Below are positions 6,023 through 12,691 of a stretch of DNA of 13,083 nt, one piece after another; the stretch's first letter is position 1, and every line of letters begins with the position of its first letter. This DNA is from Deltaproteobacteria bacterium. Lineage in GTDB: Bacteria; Myxococcota_A; Polyangia; Polyangiales; Houyiibacteriaceae. The notes beneath the pieces were generated by a model. The model did not search any database. It was not told where the DNA came from and was given only the letters and a program-made list of their open reading frames with translations. Made by a program: the position numbers and the translations under genes. The DNA is taken from NCBI GenBank assembly GCA_019309605.1, contig JAFDFW010000064.1, forward strand, positions 1 through 13,083, in the 5' to 3' direction.

Positions 6023-7630
6023 CTACTCCGAAAGATCGAACTGGATGGTTCGTCGCTGGCCCTCTTTGAGCCGCACCACCTGAGTCTTCGATGGTTCCCC
6101 CTGACCTGCACTCACCTTGTGCCGGCCAGGCGGAAGCGTGACGTTTCGAACTGGGGCCCGCCCGCGATGTTTGCCGTCGATCCACACGTCGCCCCACGGG
6201 AACACCGCCACTGAGAGTCGTCCCGGCTTGGAGCTTTTCGCCACGGGTTCGGCGGCCGCGGCGACGGCAGCCGCTGGCTCGCTGGGCGACGTTTCGGCGG
6301 CCGCCGTGTCAGCCTCTGGAGCCGGCGGGGGTTCGGCAGCGGTGGTGGGCCTGCGGTCGGATGTGGGCGTGGCCTCCTCTTGCAGGACGGGCGACGCCGC
6401 GGGTGCGCGGACATCTTCGGCTCGATTGACCCATAACCCGATCCCCGCCGCGATGATCAACACGACGACACCAGCCAACCAGAACCGGTGCGAAGGAGCT
6501 CGCGGCTTGGATTGAGGCGCCGGCGAGGGGGGCGCCGGTTGGGCACTGGCGAGCGAGCTGCTCGTCGGTGCAACCCCGCTTGCCTCACGATCGGGCTCGC
6601 CGCTAGCCTCTGTCGGCGCACTCCCGCTCGCTGGATTCGGAGGTGGAAGCGAGGGTAGAGACGCCCTCACGACAGATACCGCCTTGCCGAGCTCTCGCCT
6701 CTCGCGCGGCGACGGAACGTATGGGTCCAACATCTCGAGCAGCGCCGATGCGCTCTCGGGCCGTGCGTCTCGATCGGGTTCGAGTAGCTGCCCGATGACC
6801 TCGGCGAGCCCTGGCGGTGTCTCGGGCGCCGCCTCCAGGAGCGGTCGCTGATCCCCGTTCAGGATCTGCATGATGGTCGCGGGGTCGTGGTCTCCTTGGA
6901 AAGGACGGTGACCCGCCAACGATTCGTACAGAACGACCCCGAGCGCAAACAGATCCGCACGCCCGTCGAGTGTCTCGGAGCGTAGCTGCTCCGGTGACAT
7001 GTAAGGCACCTTGCCCTTGACTGCGCTTTGCTGACGTGCGGTGCCCGTGATCGCTTTGGCTACCCCAAAGTCAGTGAGAAGGATCTCTCCGCGCAGGCTC
7101 ACCAGCACGTTCGAGGGCGAAAGGTCGCGGTGAATGATCGCGTTGTCGGCAGGTCCGTCGGCCGACCCGTCCCGCTGGGGGTCGTGCGCGTGCTCCAGCG
7201 CGGCCGCGATGTCGTGCCCGACGAGGGCAGCATGTTCAGGCGAGATCCGCACACCGGGTTGGGCGTCGAGAAAGGTCGCGAGGTCCGTTCCATCGACGAG
7301 CTCGAGCGCGATATAGGTGACCCCATCGGTCTCTCCGAAATCGATGACCCCGACCACGTTGCTGTGACGAAGCTTCGCCGCCAGGCGAGCCTCCCGCTTG
7401 AAGAGCGTCTGGAAGTCCTCTCGATCACGAAAGAATGGGAGGACCAGCTTGAGGCAAACGCGCTGCGTGAAATCGCCCGGGCCTTTTCGGATAGCTTCGT
7501 ACGTCTCGGCCATGCCGCCGACACCGAGGCGACGGACCAGCGTGTACGGTCCGAGCTCCTTGCGATCCAGTTCGCTAAACGACCTATCGAAGTCTGCCTT
7601 GTCCATCGGTTGGTGAGTCACTGTCGACAC
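6023..7630 (-). CDS. Transmembrane Ser/Thr protein kinase with periplasmic PEGA domain
   Basis: 535 residues from a GTG at 7630; an ATG at 7606 (MDKADF) is equally possible, as neither has a good ribosome site. Residues 28-300 are an eukaryotic-like kinase: glycine loop RLGVGGMAETYEA (35-46), Lys61, Glu80, catalytic loop HRDLSPSN (167-174), DFG (187-189) and YMSPEQ in the activation segment. All catalytic residues are present; Ser replaces the Lys of HRDLKPEN, as often seen in myxobacterial kinases. A Pro/Ala-rich linker (320-380) leads to one membrane helix (about 384-400), a second low-complexity linker and a C-terminal PEGA-like domain (470-535, VWIDGKHRGRAPV). The kinase is therefore cytoplasmic with a periplasmic sensor. 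It is the last gene after the LuxR and sigma-54 regulators, 65 bp behind the latter, and probably shares their transcript. Confidence 0.92.
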   Translation of the reverse strand: MSTVTHQPMDKADFDRSFSELDRKELGPYTLVRRLGVGGMAETYEAIRKGPGDFTQRVCLKLVLPFFRDREDFQTLFKREARLAAKLRHSNVVGVIDFGETDGVTYIALELVDGTDLATFLDAQPGVRISPEHAALVGHDIAAALEHAHDPQRDGSADGPADNAIIHRDLSPSNVLVSLRGEILLTDFGVAKAITGTARQQSAVKGKVPYMSPEQLRSETLDGRADLFALGVVLYESLAGHRPFQGDHDPATIMQILNGDQRPLLEAAPETPPGLAEVIGQLLEPDRDARPESASALLEMLDPYVPSPRERRELGKAVSVVRASLPSLPPPNPASGSAPTEASGEPDREASGVAPTSSSLASAQPAPPSPAPQSKPRAPSHRFWLAGVVVLIIAAGIGLWVNRAEDVRAPAASPVLQEEATPTSDRRPTTAAEPPPAPEADTAAAETSPSEPAAAVAAAAEPVAKSSKPGRLSVAVFPWGDVWIDGKHRGRAPVRNVTLPPGRHKVSAGQGEPSKTQVVRLKEGQRRTIQFDLSE

Positions 7631-7695
7631 CGGGCGAGCACCCGGCTCGGGGACGTAGTGTAGATGGAAAGGAGCCCAATGAGTAGGAAGCGGCC

Positions 7696-9327
7696 TCAGT
7701 CCTGGCGGCGTCGCCGACGAAACTCGTCGACTTCGATTTGGAGAGTCGCCATGCGGCTGATCAACCCGGTGCGGGACAGTGACAAGACGCGGGCTGCGCG
7801 CGCGACGAAGCCCTCACAGGCGGCCAACGTCTCCTCGATGATCGCCTTCTCGCTTACCTCGAGGCTGTACCGCGTCTCCAAGATATTCTGCCAGCGTGTG
7901 GCGATGTCACCCTCCTCGAGCACGTCTGGCGACTCTGCAGGAGGAGGAGACGAGGTGTCTGCAGGCAAATCGAAATGCCGGGCGTCGATGACGGGGTCGG
8001 TACCATCGCTCGCGCGCGCACGGTTTCGGGCGCGCTCGAGCACGGCTTCCAACTCGCGGATGTTTCCTTCCCAGGGCAAATGGGGCGAGGTTAACACGTC
8101 CAACGCGTCAGGAGAGAGCTCCCACCCTGTCTGGCTATCCACGTGATGAAGATAGAGCGTCGCGATCTCGGGGATGTCCTGACGACGCTCGCGTAGCGGA
8201 GGAAGGACGATGGGCACCGTCGCCAGTCGATAGTAGAGGTCCTGCCGAAAGCGTCGGTCCTTGATCTCTTCCTGAACGTCGCCATTGGTCACCGAGATCA
8301 GTCGAACCTTTGCGGTTTTCGGCTCGCGGCCCTGGTAGCCAAGCGGCCGGTAGAGCCCGAACTGCGTGAAATCGAGGAGCAGCTTCTGCGCGTTTGATGG
8401 CAGGTTGAGCACTTCGTCGAGAATCAGCGTCCCGCCGTCGGCGTGCTCGACGAGGCCCTTTCGCTTCGACACGGCACCAGAGAACGCACCTCGCTCATGA
8501 CCGAACAACTCCGACGTAATCGTGTTGAGGTCGTCCGCCATTCCAAGCGTTGCGCGCACGATGGGTTCTTGGCGCGATGCCCGGCCGAACGCGGTCCCGA
8601 GTTGGGTCTTGCCGGTGCCCGACTCGCCGAGAATCATGATCGACGCACCGCTTCCCATCGCCGCCCGAAGCTCTTCGCGGATGCCGCGCATGCTCTCGGG
8701 CCCGAGGAGTTGGTCGAGCTCCAGGTAGCTCTCGTGTCGATCGGTCGCACGCTCGACCAGCAGGTCTTCAGACGTCGCCTCGATGCGGGTTTGCTGGCTT
8801 ATCATCCCACCAAGAAGCGCGGCCACGGCCTCAATGAAGGCGAGGGTTTCGGCCTGTGTGCCCCGATCTCCCGGAAACTCGAGGTACATCGCGCCGACGA
8901 ACTCGCGCGTCTTTGCGCTGACGTCAGGTTCCGACCAAAGAGGCACGGCAACATACGACCCGACGTCGGCGTAGGGCACACGACCAGCGGTCGTTGCCCG
9001 CTCGTCCTGAAGGCGCGCTAGGACCTCGGTCACGTGCTGCGCCAAGATTGCCGGTGAGACGCCTTGGAAGCTCGCCGTCCTCGAACGATGCAACGGCCCG
9101 TGACCCTTCGTCTCGAGCGTGCTCCACGCCGAGCTAGCGCCTAGCTCGACACAGAGAGACTCGAGCGCCTCCTCGATGAATCGACCGGTCCTGAGCGCCG
9201 AGACCAGTGCGTTGATCACGTTGCGCACGCGGGGCCACGGCGCGTTCTCCTCAACCACCGACACGTGAGTCGAGATAACACACCCCGCTGGGGGTGTCTT
9301 CCCGTCAGTAGTCATGCAGGAGCCCAT
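7696..9327 (-). CDS. Sigma-54-dependent activator with GAF-like N-domain (no receiver, no FHA)
   Basis: 543 residues from the ATG at 9327; an ATG at 9315 fits as well. Residues 30-180 look like a GAF-type sensory domain (SYVAVPLWS, FVGAMYLEFPGD). The AAA+ core has Walker A GESGTGKT (234-241), GAFSGA (280-285) in place of the canonical GAFTGA loop that contacts sigma-54, Walker B LILDEV (301-306) and the arginine-finger segment RFRQDLYYRL (359-368). A Fis-type helix-turn-helix occupies about 485-535 (IIEETLAACEGFVARAARVL). Bacterial enhancer-binding proteins of this build hydrolyse ATP to open sigma-54 promoters. The start overlaps the end of the LuxR gene, implying translational coupling. It is the obvious candidate to bind the palindromes at 10430 and 12621. 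Confidence 0.92.
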   Translation of the reverse strand: MGSCMTTDGKTPPAGCVISTHVSVVEENAPWPRVRNVINALVSALRTGRFIEEALESLCVELGASSAWSTLETKGHGPLHRSRTASFQGVSPAILAQHVTEVLARLQDERATTAGRVPYADVGSYVAVPLWSEPDVSAKTREFVGAMYLEFPGDRGTQAETLAFIEAVAALLGGMISQQTRIEATSEDLLVERATDRHESYLELDQLLGPESMRGIREELRAAMGSGASIMILGESGTGKTQLGTAFGRASRQEPIVRATLGMADDLNTITSELFGHERGAFSGAVSKRKGLVEHADGGTLILDEVLNLPSNAQKLLLDFTQFGLYRPLGYQGREPKTAKVRLISVTNGDVQEEIKDRRFRQDLYYRLATVPIVLPPLRERRQDIPEIATLYLHHVDSQTGWELSPDALDVLTSPHLPWEGNIRELEAVLERARNRARASDGTDPVIDARHFDLPADTSSPPPAESPDVLEEGDIATRWQNILETRYSLEVSEKAIIEETLAACEGFVARAARVLSLSRTGLISRMATLQIEVDEFRRRRRQD

Positions 9328-10327
9328 GGCGTTCGAGACAGCGAACCTTCATGACCAGCTCGGCCTGGTTCTTGACGCACAGCTTGCGCATCGCGGGTCC
9401 CAATAGCTTCGAGACCCGGCTACGACTGATCCCCATATGGTAGGCCACGAGTTTTCGGCTCTCGCCTCGGGCTGTACGAATCACCACCTGCTGCTCCTTG
9501 GCAGTCAGGGCACGAGGGTCGCCCAGCGACGGATCGCTCCGGCGCGCCAGAGCGAAACGCCGACCATTCCGGACGAACCAGTCGATCATGGACAGCTCCC
9601 CGTCGACGAGGCCGCGCAACACCTCGAGCGCTTGGGTGGTCTGACCTTTGGGCCCTCTTCGGCTCTCGGAGTCGACGTGTGCGGCCGCGTCTCGGAGGGA
9701 CAGCCCGGAGGGAGCCGATGCCAGAGTATCGGAGGGGATTTCGGCCTTCAGCTCTCGCGGCAGCGAAGTGAGGGGGATGAGCCGCTCCTGGTTCGAGCGC
9801 CCGAGCGCGCGTCGAAGGCGATCTGCCGCGCCGATGTGCGACGCGAGTGTCCGCCATCGTTTCTCCGCCGTCGCGCTGAGGGAGATTCGTCCGGGCGCGG
9901 GCGAGAGTAGCAACACACCGTACAGCTCGGAATCGACAGCGAGGAGGCACAGGACGTCCTTGCAGCCCACGCGGTGTCGAACCGCGTGATGAAGATGTGG
10001 GGCCTCGGAACTGACCGCGGAGAGGGTTCGCACGACACTCGTGGAGCCACCCGACACGGTCAGGGCTCTGTCCACCTGCACGGAGCGGGACGCGCGAGCC
10101 AGACGAAGCGCCAAGCTGTCGGTTGCGTCCCCGTGCGTGACGACCCGAGAGACGAGCGGCTCTCCGCTCCCCGTGAGACCTGCTACCGCAACCGCGGCGC
10201 ACCCGAGCCCCTGATCGAGCACCTCCTCGCCGCTCTCAAGTAGGCCGCGGAGCCACGGCTCGGGATGACTCTCGAGGTCGTACGCTGCGTCGACGACGCG
10301 GAGGGCAACGTGTTGCGAAGGGAGCAT
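9305..10327 (-). CDS. LuxR-type (GerE HTH) transcriptional regulator
   Basis: 340 residues from the ATG at 10327, which has GAGGGGAG about 8 bases upstream. The N-terminal ~170 residues have the feel of a GAF-like sensory domain (CKDVLCLLAVDSELYGVLLL), but I cannot assign a ligand; there is no receiver domain. Residues 233-270 (VDGELSMIDWFVRNGRRF, ALARRSDP) form the linker typical of LuxR-type regulators in Polyangia. The GerE-type HTH is at 273-335: LTAKEQQVV, GESRKLVAYHMGISRSRVSK as recognition region and AMRKLCVKNQAELV. The gene overlaps the sigma-54 activator by 23 bases (11 with the later start) and is preceded by a sigma-54 promoter match and a palindrome, so it likely heads its own transcription unit of three regulators. 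Confidence 0.85.
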   Translation of the reverse strand: MLPSQHVALRVVDAAYDLESHPEPWLRGLLESGEEVLDQGLGCAAVAVAGLTGSGEPLVSRVVTHGDATDSLALRLARASRSVQVDRALTVSGGSTSVVRTLSAVSSEAPHLHHAVRHRVGCKDVLCLLAVDSELYGVLLLSPAPGRISLSATAEKRWRTLASHIGAADRLRRALGRSNQERLIPLTSLPRELKAEIPSDTLASAPSGLSLRDAAAHVDSESRRGPKGQTTQALEVLRGLVDGELSMIDWFVRNGRRFALARRSDPSLGDPRALTAKEQQVVIRTARGESRKLVAYHMGISRSRVSKLLGPAMRKLCVKNQAELVMKVRCLERHGLLHDY

Positions 10328-10341
10328 GCCAGGACTCCCCT

Positions 10342-10358
10342 CGCACAGGCCGTGCCAA
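10342..10358 (-). promoter_or_regulatory. Sigma-54 (-24/-12) promoter match upstream of the LuxR-type gene
   Basis: Minus strand TTGGCACGGCCTGTGC matches the consensus TGGCACG-N4-TTGC, with GG and GC 12 bp apart as required; the only core change is GTGC for TTGC. The predicted transcript start is near 10331, only about 4 bases before the ATG at 10327 and downstream of the apparent ribosome site, so either the message is nearly leaderless, the true start codon lies further in, or the match is fortuitous. Confidence 0.55.
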
Positions 10359-10429
10359 TCACGAACACGCGAGAAAACCAATGGACCGGAAGCGTGCGCA
10401 CGAACAATGGGCGACTGCCGTCGCCGAAA

Positions 10430-10448
10430 AACGACGGTAGGCGTCGTT
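10430..10448. promoter_or_regulatory. Palindromic upstream site AACGAC-N7-GTCGTT (copy 1)
   Basis: Perfect 6-bp inverted arms (10430-10435 and 10443-10448) with a 7-bp spacer. The centre lies about 108 bp upstream of the transcript start predicted from the sigma-54 match at 10342-10358, within the usual range for enhancer sites of sigma-54 activators. The same arms and spacer length recur at 12621-12643 before the other sigma-54 match. A second inverted repeat (CCGTCG/CGACGG, 10418-10437) overlaps it. Confidence 0.6.
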
Positions 10449-10471
10449 CTCGATTCGACACATCGACGGGC

Positions 10472-12196
10472 TCAGAACGAACCCGTCACCCCCACGGCCC
10501 CGCCCTGCCGACCGACGAGAACTCGAGGTTGGACCTCGACCTTCGGCTTCCTGTCGCCTCGTCGCAAGAGGTACACCAACGGCATGGTCAAGAGTGGCGC
10601 GGCCGTGGCGCCCAAGAGGATCGCCCGGTCCGTATCGCGTTTCCGATTCACGCATGCGCTTGGGTCCTGACCGTTGAGCTCACAGGATTCCGCCGGCTTG
10701 GGCGAGGCCGTCGTTACAGAAACGATCGAGCCGACCGCGGCGGCGACCCCCAAGCCGCCGTTGACCCACGCCCACCACGGCGTCTTCGAGTGCAGAGGAA
10801 GGACCATCGGCATTGCAGCGACGAGGAGGCCGCCGCCGACCGACGCGGTGACGATCACGCCGGTCTCGAGGTCGAGCCACTTTGCCTGGAGGCTGAGGTT
10901 GTTGGGATCGGCGATCCAGTCGTCGCCCGCGGACCTCCGCACGATCGCGAGGCTCCAACCTGCCGCCAGCGACGCTGCCCCGACCGATGCGAGGCTCACA
11001 CCCGTGATGAACAGGGGACGGGGACGGACGCGCTTCTCGTCCACAGTCTCGACCGGGGTCGGCACGATCGGTTGGCCGGTTCGGCAATCGATCTCGCGCA
11101 GCGTCCCGTCGGTGAAATCCGCACATCGACCGGCGAGGAGAGCCTCCACCGACTGATTCATCAAGTTCTGATCGGGCGCCGCCGAGGAGGTAGGGAGACG
11201 AACGAACGAGGGCTCCATCTGGGTCGCCAGCTCCACCTCGAGTCGCAGCACGTCGGGGCCCACCAAGGACGCGACCATGACGGCGGAGGCCGGTAGCGCA
11301 CGGGCGACCTCGCGCGCATGCCGCGCGAGCTCCTGCGGATCGGGGGCCTCTTCGAATTGAAGGTAGAGCAACGTGGACGATCTCACGATGCGCTCGAAAC
11401 GATCGATCACGAAGAGACTCTGCGACCCAAGGGGCACCTCGACGCGGTGGACGCGGCCCGGTTCGTCGGGACGGCACTCGACCTGCACCTGGTAGCTCCC
11501 CGGGTAGAGATTATCGGAGGCCAGTGGCGTCTTGCCGACGAGGGTGCCGTTGATTCGCAGGTCGCAGCCGGCCGGTTCGCTCTCGACGGTCAGGGTGCCA
11601 CCTCGGGCGGCACTCGGCTTCTGTGCGGCCGCGTATAGATCGATGATCGACGGAGGATGGACACGCGGGTTGGGTGTAGCGGCGGGAGCGAGGCGTACGC
11701 AGTCCTGAGCTTGGCGTTCCGCTGCATCGGGATCGCCGGCGTCGAGGTACGCACGAGCGAGGTAGAGGCACGCGTCCAGCATGAGACCCGCGGTTTCGGG
11801 TTCGCGATTCAGGACGACCAAATTCTCTTCGGAGAACTTCTGCACGGCTTCGAGCTCCGGAAGCGCCGCCGAGCGATCACCGAGTACGATGGTGCGGACC
11901 GCTTCCTGGGCGCGTGCGGCCCACGCGGAGATCTCTTCATCGCCGGGTGCCGGTGGCTCGAAGGAGCCTCGTTCGCGAAAGACGGAGAGCGCTGAATCGG
12001 GGAACCACACGCCGATTCCCTGGCGCCGGAGTGCTCGGTTGGCCGCTCGAACAGTGGGCTCCATCCAAGGAGCCTCGACTGGCTCGGCAGTGGCTGGCTC
12101 GGTCGTGGTGGGGAGAACCAGCCAGTCCTCTGTCTGAGCAAGGGCGCTTGGTAGCGCGCACAGCCAGAGGGCCGTTACAGTCACTACCCATCGCAT
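10472..12196 (-). CDS. PEGA-domain membrane protein with four C-terminal helices
   Basis: 574 residues from the ATG at 12196 (MRWVVTVTALWLCALPSALA, a Sec signal peptide with cleavage near residue 20); GGGGGAT lies about 10 bases upstream. Order of parts: a helical region (45-190) with a TPR-like pair of helices (AALPELEAVQKFS and LMLDACLYLARAYLDAGDPD); a PEGA domain (199-268: GTLTVESEPAGCDLRINGTL then VGKTPLASDNLYPGSY); an alpha/beta region (290-380) with four-residue spaced hydrophobics; and four membrane helices near 394-418, 445-468, 474-497 and 523-545. The bulk of the protein should be periplasmic. Proteins of this layout are frequent in myxobacteria and their function is largely unknown. 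It follows the 68-aa membrane protein by about 100 bp with a hairpin between, and precedes the regulator cluster, suggesting it is the sensor or the output of that circuit. Confidence 0.82.
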   Translation of the reverse strand: MRWVVTVTALWLCALPSALAQTEDWLVLPTTTEPATAEPVEAPWMEPTVRAANRALRRQGIGVWFPDSALSVFRERGSFEPPAPGDEEISAWAARAQEAVRTIVLGDRSAALPELEAVQKFSEENLVVLNREPETAGLMLDACLYLARAYLDAGDPDAAERQAQDCVRLAPAATPNPRVHPPSIIDLYAAAQKPSAARGGTLTVESEPAGCDLRINGTLVGKTPLASDNLYPGSYQVQVECRPDEPGRVHRVEVPLGSQSLFVIDRFERIVRSSTLLYLQFEEAPDPQELARHAREVARALPASAVMVASLVGPDVLRLEVELATQMEPSFVRLPTSSAAPDQNLMNQSVEALLAGRCADFTDGTLREIDCRTGQPIVPTPVETVDEKRVRPRPLFITGVSLASVGAASLAAGWSLAIVRRSAGDDWIADPNNLSLQAKWLDLETGVIVTASVGGGLLVAAMPMVLPLHSKTPWWAWVNGGLGVAAAVGSIVSVTTASPKPAESCELNGQDPSACVNRKRDTDRAILLGATAAPLLTMPLVYLLRRGDRKPKVEVQPRVLVGRQGGAVGVTGSF

Positions 12197-12258
12197 CTCA
12201 GGGACTATCCCCCACGGGCCCCACATTTTCCAGACCCTTCGACCCCTGGGGGACCCGC

Positions 12259-12289
12259 CCCGCGACGTGACGCTGCACTCCGTCGCGGG
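12259..12289 (-). terminator. Hairpin between the 68-aa ORF and the PEGA gene
   Basis: A perfect 9-bp GC-rich stem (CCCGCGACG/CGTCGCGGG) with a 13-base loop starts 11 bases after the stop of the small ORF. There is no U-tract, so it may be a weak terminator, an mRNA-stabilising 3' structure that favours the first gene, or a processing site. Confidence 0.4.
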
Positions 12290-12300
12290 TTATGCGGGTT

Positions 12301-12507
12301 TCAGCCATTTTGCGCGCTGACATCCACGACGGGGTTTTGCTGGGCCTGATCCTGGCTCGGCTCGCTGCTGAGGTGCACGAGCGCGAGGGAGACGAGCGCG
12401 ACGAGCGCGACCGGGAGGACGGCCCCCTGGACCTTGGATGCGATGTAGTCGGCGCGCTGCTGCTTGGCCTTGGTGACGATGGCGTTGATTTCGGCGGTGC
12501 TGTTCAT
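12301..12507 (-). CDS. Small single-pass membrane protein (68 aa), first gene after a sigma-54 promoter
   Basis: 68 residues from the ATG at 12507, chosen because GAGGAGAA sits 7 bases upstream, the best ribosome site in the window; the frame is open further upstream but that would read through the sigma-54 promoter. The N-terminus is charged and helical (EINAIVTKAKQQRADYIASK), followed by one membrane helix (about 28-46, GAVLPVALVALVSLALVHL) and a short polar tail rich in Gln and Ser. The basic residues before the helix suggest N-in topology with the tail in the periplasm. I do not recognise a family. The strong ribosome site and the hairpin after the gene suggest it is made in larger amounts than the genes behind it. 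Confidence 0.75.
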   Translation of the reverse strand: MNSTAEINAIVTKAKQQRADYIASKVQGAVLPVALVALVSLALVHLSSEPSQDQAQQNPVVDVSAQNG

Positions 12508-12558
12508 GACTGATTCTCCTCGTTGGTGGTGTTGCCGTTGCGGCATGAGAGGAGTTAG

Positions 12559-12575
12559 TGCAGGAGCTGTGCCAA
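12559..12575 (-). promoter_or_regulatory. Sigma-54 (-24/-12) promoter of the small ORF / PEGA unit
   Basis: Minus strand TTGGCACAGCTCCTGCA: TGGCAC and CTGC with the GG and GC 12 bp apart, as in TGGCACG-N4-TTGC. The predicted transcript start is near 12548, leaving a 40-base leader with the GAGGAGAA ribosome site in the right place before the ATG at 12507. Confidence 0.75.
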
Positions 12576-12620
12576 CCCGGAATACGCAGGTTTTTGCCAA
12601 GAACGCGGCTTCGAACGCCC

Positions 12621-12643
12621 AAAACGACTGGCATCGTCGTTTT
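12621..12643. promoter_or_regulatory. Palindromic upstream site AAAACGAC-N7-GTCGTTTT (copy 2)
   Basis: Perfect 8-bp inverted arms (12621-12628 and 12636-12643) with a 7-bp spacer, centred about 84 bp upstream of the transcript start predicted for the sigma-54 promoter at 12559-12575. It has the same core and spacing as 10430-10448. Position, symmetry and recurrence fit an enhancer bound by a dimeric sigma-54 activator. Confidence 0.7.
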
Positions 12644-12665
12644 TCGTCGACCGGGGTCGACGAAA
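12642..12665. terminator. 24-bp near-perfect palindrome downstream of the right-edge gene
   Basis: Arms of 11 bp (TTTCGTCGACC/GGTCGACGAAA) around GG, 27 bases after the stop of the gene at 12692. It could be that gene's terminator, although no U-tract follows on the minus strand, or a further regulator site, since it abuts the palindrome at 12621 and repeats its TCGTC half-site. Confidence 0.5.
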
Positions 12666-12691
12666 CGCTGAGAACGCGTCGTTCCTCGACC

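Noticed and set aside
7630..7645. Short inverted repeat (CCGGG/CCCGG) before the kinase start, as terminator or operator
   Set aside because: Only 5-bp arms in GC-rich DNA, no U-tract and no second copy; chance is likely.
10265..11296. 343-codon plus-strand frame
   Set aside because: Antisense shadow of the PEGA and LuxR genes; the peptide is low-complexity Arg/Asp/His-rich.
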